From: a virus
Virus record (IMG/VR): IMGVR_UViG_3300005583_000001
Location: 1-38,414 of that record
Reading direction: 5' to 3' (one strand)
DNA: 38,414 nucleotides
Shown one piece after another: positions 32,695 through 38,294 of this stretch. Position 1 is the first letter of the stretch. Each line of letters starts with the position of its first letter. The translations under genes and the position numbers were made by a program. Below the pieces are notes generated by a model that did no database searches, was not told the origin of the DNA, and saw only the letters and a list, made by a program, of their open reading frames with translations.

Positions 32695-33696
32695 TTAGAA
32701 CTCACCTGAGTCGTCAATGATCAGATGGTCACATTTACAGGTCTCCATTGGCTTGGAGCAGAACCAGCAGGTTCCGCACTCAATACAGTAGGAAACTTCG
32801 TCAATGGCAAGGTCAAACATCTCGGACTGACCGCAACCATGGCACTCCCAACTACACAAGTCACCAATCTCGTCAAGATCGTCAGGGTGAACCCATGTGT
32901 CGTTGTCAGCGTCATACACGCAGTCATTCTCATGCCAAGTGCGATACTGAAAGCCATCTCTGCTGGTGTCCTCGTAATACTCCTCGTAATCATCAGGAGT
33001 CACCTTGTTGTAAGGAGAGACATACGACATTGGTTTACCTGACTTGTCTAGATAGTTGCGGTAGTCCGTGTTGTAATCAAAGTCTCCCTCCCAACCACGA
33101 GTAGCCTGATAAGGATAAGCCGTGTACTCACGGCTAGGTGGTGGAGTGTACGCAATGTACGAATAGTTGGAGTACCACACACCATCCTTCCAATGACCGT
33201 ACTTCTCATTGACAATATAGTAATCGTCCTTGAGATCGTCACCAATGTTGAGGAACACCAACTTAGAACCTGAAGCGAATTGAGATAACTCCGCTATACC
33301 ATCAGGAGTATCCAAGAGATCAACGACATCCAACTGTGGCAACCATTCGGTTGCGAACAGATTAGTGTCGCTGAGACCTCTCTCCTCGTCAATGGGCAGG
33401 ATGCCGTTGTGTCCCATCACTAGTGTGCTACTGACATAGAACGGGTGACAGTTATTGACATCAACTGTACCTCCAGTCGCTATGCGTAGATGAAAGAGAG
33501 CGAGACCCTTGGGGTAACGATCTCTCATCTTGTAGAACTCCGTGATGGTGTCCTCCAGTTCCATGGACTTGTATGTGTGTATGAGGTTGTCTCCGATTAC
33601 GGAGAAGCCAAACCCATCAGGGTTGTGCTTCCCCGCAGTGCGGAGAGTGGACTTAGATGGCGTGTGACCGCCCTTACAGAATATTAGTAAACACAT
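32695..33696 (-). CDS. Class-II glutamine amidotransferase-like protein with zinc ribbon, 333 aa
   Basis: The N-terminal nucleophile fold is clear: Cys2 directly after the start Met (MCLLIF), HNPDGFGFS (24-32), HLRIATGG (69-76), NCHPF (82-86) and the oxyanion loop GHNGIL (95-100). Removal of Met would expose Cys2, which releases ammonia from glutamine. The C-terminal 100 residues have an acidic Tyr-rich linker, then Cys pairs (CHGCGQ, CIECGTCWFC, CKC) for a zinc ribbon. It is encoded just downstream of an amidoligase-like gene, so ammonia or glutamine transfer to a shared substrate is probable. An AAAGGAG site precedes the ATG. Confidence 0.8.
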   Translation of the reverse strand: MCLLIFCKGGHTPSKSTLRTAGKHNPDGFGFSVIGDNLIHTYKSMELEDTITEFYKMRDRYPKGLALFHLRIATGGTVDVNNCHPFYVSSTLVMGHNGILPIDEERGLSDTNLFATEWLPQLDVVDLLDTPDGIAELSQFASGSKLVFLNIGDDLKDDYYIVNEKYGHWKDGVWYSNYSYIAYTPPPSREYTAYPYQATRGWEGDFDYNTDYRNYLDKSGKPMSYVSPYNKVTPDDYEEYYEDTSRDGFQYRTWHENDCVYDADNDTWVHPDDLDEIGDLCSWECHGCGQSEMFDLAIDEVSYCIECGTCWFCSKPMETCKCDHLIIDDSGEF

Positions 33697-33732
33697 AGGT
33701 TGTGTCTCCTTTCATTTGATGGTTGATAGAAA

Positions 33733-34962
33733 CTAAACGGCACGCAGTTCGCACAGTTCAGGTAGGAACTCGTAGCCTTGTGTGACCATGAACTCCTTGT
33801 ATGATGCCCACGACAAGCCATTCTTGTTGGCTTCCTTGGAGGTGACCTCTTGCGTGAACTTATGTACCGAGTGGCAGAACTCCAACACACCAAGTACAGA
33901 CTCGGGGCGTAGTGTGCCACGGAAGTAGCGGAACTCGATCGTACGCTCGTTCATAAAGTTGAGCGCACTATTGCGGTAGTCCTGATACTCACGCCCCGAT
34001 TTATCTTTCGCAATGTTCAGTGCCTTGCGCCCTGAGTAGTTGCTAAAGGAGGCGTAGTCGCTATCACGACCAGCGAAGCGCTTGAGCACCTCCATGTTGC
34101 GGTGGTGAAAGAGTTGTAACTTGTACTTATGAGATGGCATCTCAAACGCACTCTTGCTCAAGTGGACATGGAAACCTGCCCCGCTACCTTGCCACGACTT
34201 CATCGCGTGCTCAGTACCGAGACCACGGATAGCGTCACGGGGAAGCAAGCGCTTGTGCGCCTCAAGCGTACAAGGGTGCGTAACAATCTCGAAACCGCTG
34301 ATCGAGCAGTCCTCCTTGTTGTACAAGTAATCCTCAGGACTATTATCCAACAACCATTTCGCAATGGCGTTGAGGTCGTAACGCTTGTCACGATCCTTGC
34401 GGTTGGTCTCCAACTCAAACCCCATGTACAGGGTGTGCTCTGAAGACTTCGGAGCATTCCAAGTATGAGTGACGAACAACTCTCCATCACTGTCAATGGA
34501 ATGTAATCTAGCGTCAGGCTTATGAGAGTAACTGTGAATATATCTACCAGTCACTACCGCACCAGACTGTTCCAAGTTCTCGTAACAGTTGTTACAGTAC
34601 GAACACTCGTCACCCTCATGATATTGACTGTCATCATTGTGGATCATTTCTCCACAATCATTACACTCACAGTAGTTCTCCCAACAGTTGGGACAGACTG
34701 CGTTATCGTTACAGTCGCTATTTACTGTTTCGGTGTGAACCTCTGTACCGCAGTCGTTACAAGCAATACGGCAATCCTCGCACACTGTGCGATCTTCCTC
34801 CGTGTAGCCACGGCGGTAAGTTTCACCGTCTAGGCGACGACTGCCGTGGATGATTGTCACGACATCATTGTCAGGGTCACACTCGTCGTCACAGAACGAG
34901 CATATTGCTATTGGCTCGTCCTCCTCCTCGTCGGGTGTGCTGTCATTGATTTGATCTGGCAT
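33733..34962 (-). CDS. Amidoligase-like (COOH-NH2 ligase) protein with N-terminal zinc ribbons, 409 aa
   Basis: The start ATG at 34962 has an AAAGAG site; an earlier start (35082) would translate a GC-rich hairpin leader and is unlikely. Residues 20-130 hold at least four Cys-pair modules (CSFC, CEDC...CNDCG, CPNC, CECNDCG, CSYCNNC). The C-terminal domain has the glutamine-synthetase-like amidoligase motifs: GFELETN (181-187), EIVTHP (225-230), GFHVHLS (263-269) and EFRYFRGTLR (343-352), with the acidic and His residues for ATP and metal. Such ligases make amide bonds to peptides or the cell wall. The next gene is a class-II amidotransferase, which supports a two-gene modification module. Confidence 0.8.
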   Translation of the reverse strand: MPDQINDSTPDEEEDEPIAICSFCDDECDPDNDVVTIIHGSRRLDGETYRRGYTEEDRTVCEDCRIACNDCGTEVHTETVNSDCNDNAVCPNCWENYCECNDCGEMIHNDDSQYHEGDECSYCNNCYENLEQSGAVVTGRYIHSYSHKPDARLHSIDSDGELFVTHTWNAPKSSEHTLYMGFELETNRKDRDKRYDLNAIAKWLLDNSPEDYLYNKEDCSISGFEIVTHPCTLEAHKRLLPRDAIRGLGTEHAMKSWQGSGAGFHVHLSKSAFEMPSHKYKLQLFHHRNMEVLKRFAGRDSDYASFSNYSGRKALNIAKDKSGREYQDYRNSALNFMNERTIEFRYFRGTLRPESVLGVLEFCHSVHKFTQEVTSKEANKNGLSWASYKEFMVTQGYEFLPELCELRAV

Positions 34963-35061
34963 TTGTTTCTCTTTTCTGTTAGCGCACTTGTGTGCGGTTC
35001 TGCGCAGGATTGCGCATAGTGCGCCACACAGGTAACGAGCCCGTGTGACGCTGGCATAGCA
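34963..35061 (-). promoter_or_regulatory. GC-rich structured leader of the amidoligase gene
   Basis: This 99-base stretch on the minus strand forms a series of short hairpins: GCGCA...TGCGC twice in a row, then CGCAC-ACAA-GTGCG at 34983-34996. It ends in an AACAGAAA string just before the ribosome site. The base composition and repeats differ from the coding DNA around it. A translation or processing role is inferred. Confidence 0.5.
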
Positions 35062-35084
35062 AAGTGACCAATCGTTGGTCACTT
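35062..35084. promoter_or_regulatory. Perfect 10-bp-arm palindrome, copy 1
   Basis: Arms AAGTGACCAA and TTGGTCACTT with a 3-base centre lie directly after the stop codon of the 136-aa gene (sharing TA of its TAA) and before the amidoligase leader. All 23 bases match the copy at 37980-38002. It may be an operator for a dimeric regulator or an RNA hairpin for processing or termination. Confidence 0.75.
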
Positions 35085-35493
35085 AGTAAATATTGAACCC
35101 GCCACAGTTCATTAAGAAATCAGAGAACTCCTGAACATTCTCAACAGAGAATGGGAACTCTCCTTTGATTTCGTCAAACAACTTTTGTGTGTTGCCGAAC
35201 TGTATCTCAAGAAAGAGGATAGTTCCCAATTCCTCACTCTCGGTACGGTCAAGACCGTACCCACAGTTCATGAAGCCATCTTCTGCCTCAAAGACATCAT
35301 AGATATCAGGGTCACCATCCTCATGGTCACAGCAATGCTCCATAGGTGGCATCTTGTCCCCGTACAGCGACAGACAGTATTCCCATAGCGGTGTCCACCA
35401 CCACATATTATTGCGGAAGTATTCACCCACCAACTTATCTGTGTCGCCCTTGAGACGCTTGCTCGGGTCACGCCCATAAACATCCATGCCCAT
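35083..35493 (-). CDS. Conserved phage protein with MGMDVYG start, 136 aa
   Basis: The opening MGMDVYGRDP, followed by GEYFRNNMWWWTPLWEYC (23-40), marks a family I recognise from many phage genomes with no known function. The middle has two His-Cys residues (HCCDHEDGDPDIYD, 53-66), perhaps a metal site. The start overlaps the stop of the upstream gene (ATGA). The palindrome of the 23-base family follows its stop codon at once. It belongs to the early leftward block; a host takeover role is possible but not shown. Confidence 0.8.
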   Translation of the reverse strand: MGMDVYGRDPSKRLKGDTDKLVGEYFRNNMWWWTPLWEYCLSLYGDKMPPMEHCCDHEDGDPDIYDVFEAEDGFMNCGYGLDRTESEELGTILFLEIQFGNTQKLFDEIKGEFPFSVENVQEFSDFLMNCGGFNIY

Positions 35494-35978
35494 CAGATAC
35501 CCACAATGTTGGCAGGATGAATATATTCATGGAGAGGCATGTATGAATATTCATTCCACCCTTTGAGTTCTGTGGCAACAGTGAAGTTCCACTCATCATG
35601 GAAGTTCACATCCAATAGTAGGCGACATATTTCTAATGCGCCCGCTAAACGCTCGGGATGTGAAGGCGTAACTAAGTGTGGATAGTCGTCATCATCAAAC
35701 CATGACTTAGTACTTGACCACTCCAACTGAGAGTCAATGAACCAATCCATTATTTCATATGTCACAATGTGTGAGGAAGCATAGTCCACGAAATACATTT
35801 CAACCCCTCCGTCAAGTGTTACACGGATTTCAATGTTGGAAGTAACACGGGACAGAACATAAGCGTTCACCTCAATCACGGGATGTTCAATATCCAGTTC
35901 CTGCTCAAGGGTGTCACTCAACTGCTGGACGCCAAACATATGGACACTATCTTTATGATTTCGTTTGATTAGATTCAT
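35493..35978 (-). CDS. Hypothetical protein, 161 aa
   Basis: The start overlaps the upstream membrane-protein stop (ATGA). The ATG follows an AACAGAAAGCAGG leader, shared in part with three other leftward genes. The protein is acidic with aromatic segments (IMDWFIDSQLEWSSTKSWFDDDDYP, about residues 76-100) and a C-terminal part WNEYSYMPLHEYIHPANI. No membrane span or catalytic motif was seen. Family unknown. Confidence 0.65.
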   Translation of the reverse strand: MNLIKRNHKDSVHMFGVQQLSDTLEQELDIEHPVIEVNAYVLSRVTSNIEIRVTLDGGVEMYFVDYASSHIVTYEIMDWFIDSQLEWSSTKSWFDDDDYPHLVTPSHPERLAGALEICRLLLDVNFHDEWNFTVATELKGWNEYSYMPLHEYIHPANIVGI

Positions 35979-36166
35979 TTCTTTACCTGCTTTCTGTTAT
36001 GCCACTTAGTGGCGATTTTTTTATGGACTTCTGAGCCCTCCATCATCAACAATGCGATGACAGAGAACAACACTAGAAACGACATACCCAAGACGAATGG
36101 CGTCCAGCCACCATCATAAGGTCTACAAGTGGAGCCCCACCCACCATCACAAGCATAAGCAATCAT
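35975..36166 (-). CDS. Small single-span membrane protein, 63 aa
   Basis: An N-terminal Cys/Gly/Trp-rich part (YACDGGWGSTCRPYDGGW) is followed by one membrane span (residues 23-42, PFVLGMSFLVLFSVIALLMM) and a basic cytoplasmic-type tail (HKKIATKWHNRKQVKK). The two cysteines may pair outside the membrane. It overlaps both neighbours by 4 bases. A small hairpin (GCCAC...GTGGC, 36001-36013) lies inside its 3' end and just before the AACAGAAA leader of the next gene. Function unknown. Confidence 0.7.
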   Translation of the reverse strand: MIAYACDGGWGSTCRPYDGGWTPFVLGMSFLVLFSVIALLMMEGSEVHKKIATKWHNRKQVKK

Positions 36167-36453
36167 GAGTTCACCTCATCAAGCACATCTTGGCGAGTCT
36201 TCATGAACATCATGATAATCGCCAACTCTTGATTTGAGAAATCAAACAAAGACTTGATGAACTCAACAATACGGTCATGGTCATTATGCGTGCCAACCAC
36301 AATACTTGACTGACCATTACCAAAGAGCATCGTCTCATTGACAATATATGAGTGACCGTAATCACTCTCAACTACTCTGTAATAGACGGATGACACGGTG
36401 AAATGTCCTACATCTGTAATGCGTTGAGTTTTGATATCTGTTCTACCCATCAT
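36163..36453 (-). CDS. Hypothetical protein, 96 aa
   Basis: Start and stop overlap the neighbours by 4 bases each. The protein begins MMGRTDIKTQRITDVGHF, has a beta-rich middle (VYYRVVESDYGHSYIVNETMLF), then a helical C-terminus (RIVEFIKSLFDFSNQELAIIMM). It is soluble by composition and lacks Cys pairs. Family unknown; it is one of a string of small early proteins. Confidence 0.65.
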   Translation of the reverse strand: MMGRTDIKTQRITDVGHFTVSSVYYRVVESDYGHSYIVNETMLFGNGQSSIVVGTHNDHDRIVEFIKSLFDFSNQELAIIMMFMKTRQDVLDEVNS

Positions 36454-36629
36454 GAGTTCACCTCATAAGAACGCAGACACACACAATCGTGAGTCGGCAT
36501 AGTCATCAACACATCAAGCGTAATGACCTTGGGTTTCGGATTGACCAACCGATTAGTTACCAACAGTACTGTCGTCGCAAAGATACCCCACAAGAGGAAA
36601 CCTAGCGCAAGTTTTTGTTGTGGACTCAT
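36450..36629 (-). CDS. Small membrane protein, 59 aa
   Basis: The ATG at 36629 has an AGGAG ribosome site at ideal spacing and overlaps the previous stop (ATGA), so it was chosen over an upstream in-frame ATG at 36665. Residues 8-28 (ALGFLLWGIFATTVLLVTNRL) form one membrane span. The C-terminal tail has Cys residues (DCVCLRSYEVNS). It is the second of two genes after a structured leader. It might be a superinfection or membrane-modifying protein, but nothing in the sequence decides this. Confidence 0.7.
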   Translation of the reverse strand: MSPQQKLALGFLLWGIFATTVLLVTNRLVNPKPKVITLDVLMTMPTHDCVCLRSYEVNS

Positions 36630-36754
36630 TTGACTCTCCTGTCTTTGGTGTCTTTGGAATGGCAATGTGAAGTCTTGCCACTTGTCTTGTTGCGGTCACG
36701 CCCAACAGGGCGCATAGCGCTCATGTAGGGCATAGTTTCATGGTCGTATTTCAT
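36626..36754 (-). CDS. Small basic protein with strong ribosome site, 42 aa
   Basis: An ATG at 36754 preceded by AAGGAGG at good spacing opens 42 codons, ending in a TGA that overlaps the ATG of the membrane protein gene. The product starts MKYDHETMPYMSAMRPVGR, then RNKTSGKTSHCHSKDTKDRR; it is basic and polar. The ribosome site is among the strongest in the leftward block. It fills what would otherwise be a gap. No family was recognised. Confidence 0.7.
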   Translation of the reverse strand: MKYDHETMPYMSAMRPVGRDRNKTSGKTSHCHSKDTKDRRVK

Positions 36755-36784
36755 GGTGTCCTCCTTGGACATTGTTTTTATGTA

Positions 36785-36864
36785 ACGCACGGAATGTGCG
36801 TAGTGCCTAACACGGGTCTGACACCGTGAAAGGCTTGACTAGCAAACTGATAGGCAACTATCAG
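36785..36864 (-). promoter_or_regulatory. Three-hairpin leader between early genes
   Basis: Read leftward, three hairpins follow in order: CTGATAG-TTGC-CTATCAG (36847-36864), a stem with GCCT/AGGC outside and CACGG/CCGTG inside (36805-36834), and ACGCAC-ATTCC-GTGCGT (36785-36801). The last matches 16 of 17 bases of a hairpin at 32636-32656. The first one follows the stop of the upstream gene by 3 bases and ends in TTT, so it may stop or process the transcript. Confidence 0.55.
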
Positions 36865-36867
36865 ATA

Positions 36868-37071
36868 TTAGCGGTTAGTCCACTTCGTGTAACCCTGAGG
36901 CACCAAGTGCCCGTAAGTGATGTTGTGGAGGTGAGCAATCTCACGCAATGAAGGCTTGACCCTGAACCAGTCGTAGTCGTACAGATGATGACTGTTGTCA
37001 TCATGAGTCTCTATCGCTTTCAGAGTCCACACAGCATTGTGAAGTGTGGCAGTCCAATCTACTCGTTTCAT
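36868..37071 (-). CDS. Hypothetical protein behind ribozyme A, 67 aa
   Basis: The ATG at 37071 is 22 bases after the end of hammerhead ribozyme A. Its leader and first three codons (MKR) are nearly identical to those of the 65-aa gene upstream, although the proteins are unrelated after that. The product contains TLHNAVWTLKAIETHDD and LHNITYGHLVPQGYTKW; it is His- and Trp-rich and likely soluble. A frame extended to 37131 would run into the ribozyme and is rejected. Function unknown. Confidence 0.7.
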   Translation of the reverse strand: MKRVDWTATLHNAVWTLKAIETHDDNSHHLYDYDWFRVKPSLREIAHLHNITYGHLVPQGYTKWTNR

Positions 37072-37092
37072 TATTATCTCATTTCTGTTTAC

Positions 37093-37143
37093 TGACTCGT
37101 CAGACCTGCCACTCAGCAGATGACGCCTCACGGCGTTTCGTCA
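37093..37143 (-). ncRNA. Type II hammerhead ribozyme, copy A
   Basis: Read 5' to 3' on the minus strand: TGAC (stem II), GAAA (core), CGCC-GTGA-GGCG (stem III, with closing A-U), GUC cleavage site at 37122, stem I ATCTGC-loop-GCAGGT, core CTGACGA, and GTCA (stem II again, pairing with TGAC). Every conserved core position of the hammerhead is present and in type II order. The cut would lie between 37122 and 37121. It starts 12 bases after the stop of the 65-aa gene. Confidence 0.92.
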
Positions 37144-37155
37144 TGTTCGTATTTA

Positions 37156-37353
37156 TTAGAAGTGAGCGAGAACTCGTAACGCCAACTCGCCCGTCATTCC
37201 ATCTTGGTCGTCATGGTAGAACTCCCAACCACCATCACCAACGATTAGAACTGGTGAAGTGCCTATCGTAACTGTACCCCAAATGTAGTCACCGTGAAAC
37301 TTGTAAGTAACACCCTCAATCGTGACCTCAACCTTATCTGATGAACGCTTCAT
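37156..37353 (-). CDS. Hypothetical protein behind ribozyme B, 65 aa
   Basis: The ATG is 21 bases after the end of ribozyme B and shares its leader (ending GAGATAATAATG) with the next gene. The product is a small beta-rich protein: VEVTIEGVTYKFHGDYIWGTVTIG then WEFYHDDQDG and LALRVLAHF. It has no Cys cluster or membrane span. The unit 'ribozyme, leader, small gene' is repeated next to it with an unrelated protein. Function unknown. Confidence 0.7.
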   Translation of the reverse strand: MKRSSDKVEVTIEGVTYKFHGDYIWGTVTIGTSPVLIVGDGGWEFYHDDQDGMTGELALRVLAHF

Positions 37354-37374
37354 TATTATCTCATTTCTGTTTGC

Positions 37375-37428
37375 TGACTCGTCAGACCCACCTGATAGTG
37401 GATGACCCCGTGTAAGGGGGTTTCGTCA
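37375..37428 (-). ncRNA. Type II hammerhead ribozyme, copy B
   Basis: Order on the minus strand: TGAC, GAAA, stem III CCCC-loop-GGGG with closing A-U, GUC cleavage site at 37404, stem I ATCCAC-TATCAG-GTGGGT, core CTGACGA, and GTCA pairing back to TGAC. Compared with copy A, stems I and III differ in sequence but still pair (three compensating base-pair changes), while the core is unchanged. The 5' end lies 9 bases after a palindrome. Confidence 0.92.
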
Positions 37429-37437
37429 TTACTAAAG

Positions 37438-37454
37438 TGACCAATGATTGGTCA
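37438..37454. promoter_or_regulatory. Palindrome, variant copy 2
   Basis: Eight-bp arms TGACCAAT and ATTGGTCA around a single base, matching the other two palindromes at most positions. It stands 2 bases after the stop codon of the 144-aa gene and 9 bases before ribozyme B. Confidence 0.7.
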
Positions 37455-37456
37455 GA

Positions 37457-37891
37457 TTACTTATTGCCCATCACACCGAACAGCATGGCGCTGGCAACTT
37501 GGGCGTCGGTGAAACCATTCTTGCGCAACACCATTGCCATTTTTTCACGCTGGTCGCGAGTGAAACGCACACTCTTGACAGTCGCAGTCGCCTTGGGCGA
37601 CTTGACCATTTCCTTGTCATATCGGGCAAGCATTGAGATGGACTCAATTGTTCTGATGTCGTACTTCTTAGAAACCCTGCTCATTGCCTCAACACGGTTC
37701 TTGAAAGATTTGGCAGAAGCCTGCCCATCAACATCACCAATTGTGTCTACCCACTCACCAATGAACTTGCCAATGGTGTACCCTGTCTTGCCGTAGACGG
37801 TCTCCTTGTTGCCGAGACGCTTGACCTCACGACTCCATGCGAGAAAGAGACTGATGATTAACTTGATTTTAAAGTCATCACCCTTCCGCAT
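37457..37891 (-). CDS. First gene of the main leftward run, 144 aa
   Basis: The protein is basic: it starts MRKGDDFKIKLIISLFLAWSREVKRLG and ends with SVRFTRDQREKMAMVLRKNGFTDAQVASAML (about 106-136), a segment that could be a small DNA-binding motif. The ATG at 37891 lacks a ribosome site. In the same frame, 23 codons upstream, an ATT at 37960 stands 8 bases after GGAG, and the residues between (RKQDTSRTLAKSQVSFKPF) look like protein, so the real product may be 167 aa with an AUU start. Palindromes flank the gene on both sides, so it may encode the factor that binds them. Not recognised. Confidence 0.65.
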   Translation of the reverse strand: MRKGDDFKIKLIISLFLAWSREVKRLGNKETVYGKTGYTIGKFIGEWVDTIGDVDGQASAKSFKNRVEAMSRVSKKYDIRTIESISMLARYDKEMVKSPKATATVKSVRFTRDQREKMAMVLRKNGFTDAQVASAMLFGVMGNK

Positions 37892-38294
37892 GGTTGCTGT
37901 GAACGGCTTGAAACTAACCTGTGATTTCGCGAGAGTACGCGATGTATCTTGCTTCCGAATTTTATTTGCTCCGTTTCCAAAGTGACCAATCGTTGGTCAC
38001 TTCTGTTGTTGTAATATCAACGACACAATCAGTAGTTCATGTATCGCCCGTAGCCCTACCCTAACGCCCGTATTCTAGCGGGCTAGTTGCTTGGTGCTAC
38101 ACCCTTGCTGGCATACAAATAACGCTAGTTCTAAAGAACCGATGTCGTGGCGTGGATAAGGGAAAGCGACGACATAAGAGCGATGCCATGGCATGGGTGC
38201 CGTACGCCCGCCACTTATAATAGGAGTCTCTCTATGTAGAGCCGAATCTGTAATGTGATATAAAACGGGTTTTGTTTTGGTCCCTTTGTTGCTA
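37892..38294. other. Non-coding region, candidate regulatory or origin region
   Basis: About 400 bases without a convincing gene, the longest such stretch in the genome. It holds the palindrome copy at 37980-38002, a hairpin at 38066-38083 (GCCCG...CGGGC), the 12-base palindrome ATGCCATGGCAT at 38183-38194, and AT-rich tracts (TTATAATAGG near 38216; ATATAAAACGG near 38259). It lies between the small genes next to the junction and the main leftward run. No -35/-10 pair with clear spacing was found. It could hold the early promoter or the replication origin. Confidence 0.45.
37980..38002. promoter_or_regulatory. Perfect 10-bp-arm palindrome, copy 3
   Basis: Arms AAGTGACCAA and TTGGTCACTT with centre TCG, identical over all 23 bases to the copy at 35062-35084. 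Here it lies before the first gene of the leftward run, next to the GGAAACGGAG ribosome-site string, a natural position for an operator. Confidence 0.75.

Noticed and set aside
34963-35082. N-terminal extension of the amidoligase to 35082
   Set aside because: It would translate the palindrome and the hairpin-rich leader; the start at 34962 has a ribosome site and leads directly into the zinc modules.
36001-36022. GCCAC-TTA-GTGGC hairpin followed by seven T on the plus strand, like an intrinsic terminator
   Set aside because: No plus-strand transcript is expected there; the segment codes for the tail of a minus-strand membrane protein. The hairpin is kept only as part of the leader pattern.
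38065-38195. Small leftward frame of about 39 codons in the non-coding region
   Set aside because: It has no ribosome site, contains a palindrome at its start, and has no overlap with neighbours, unlike every other small gene here.
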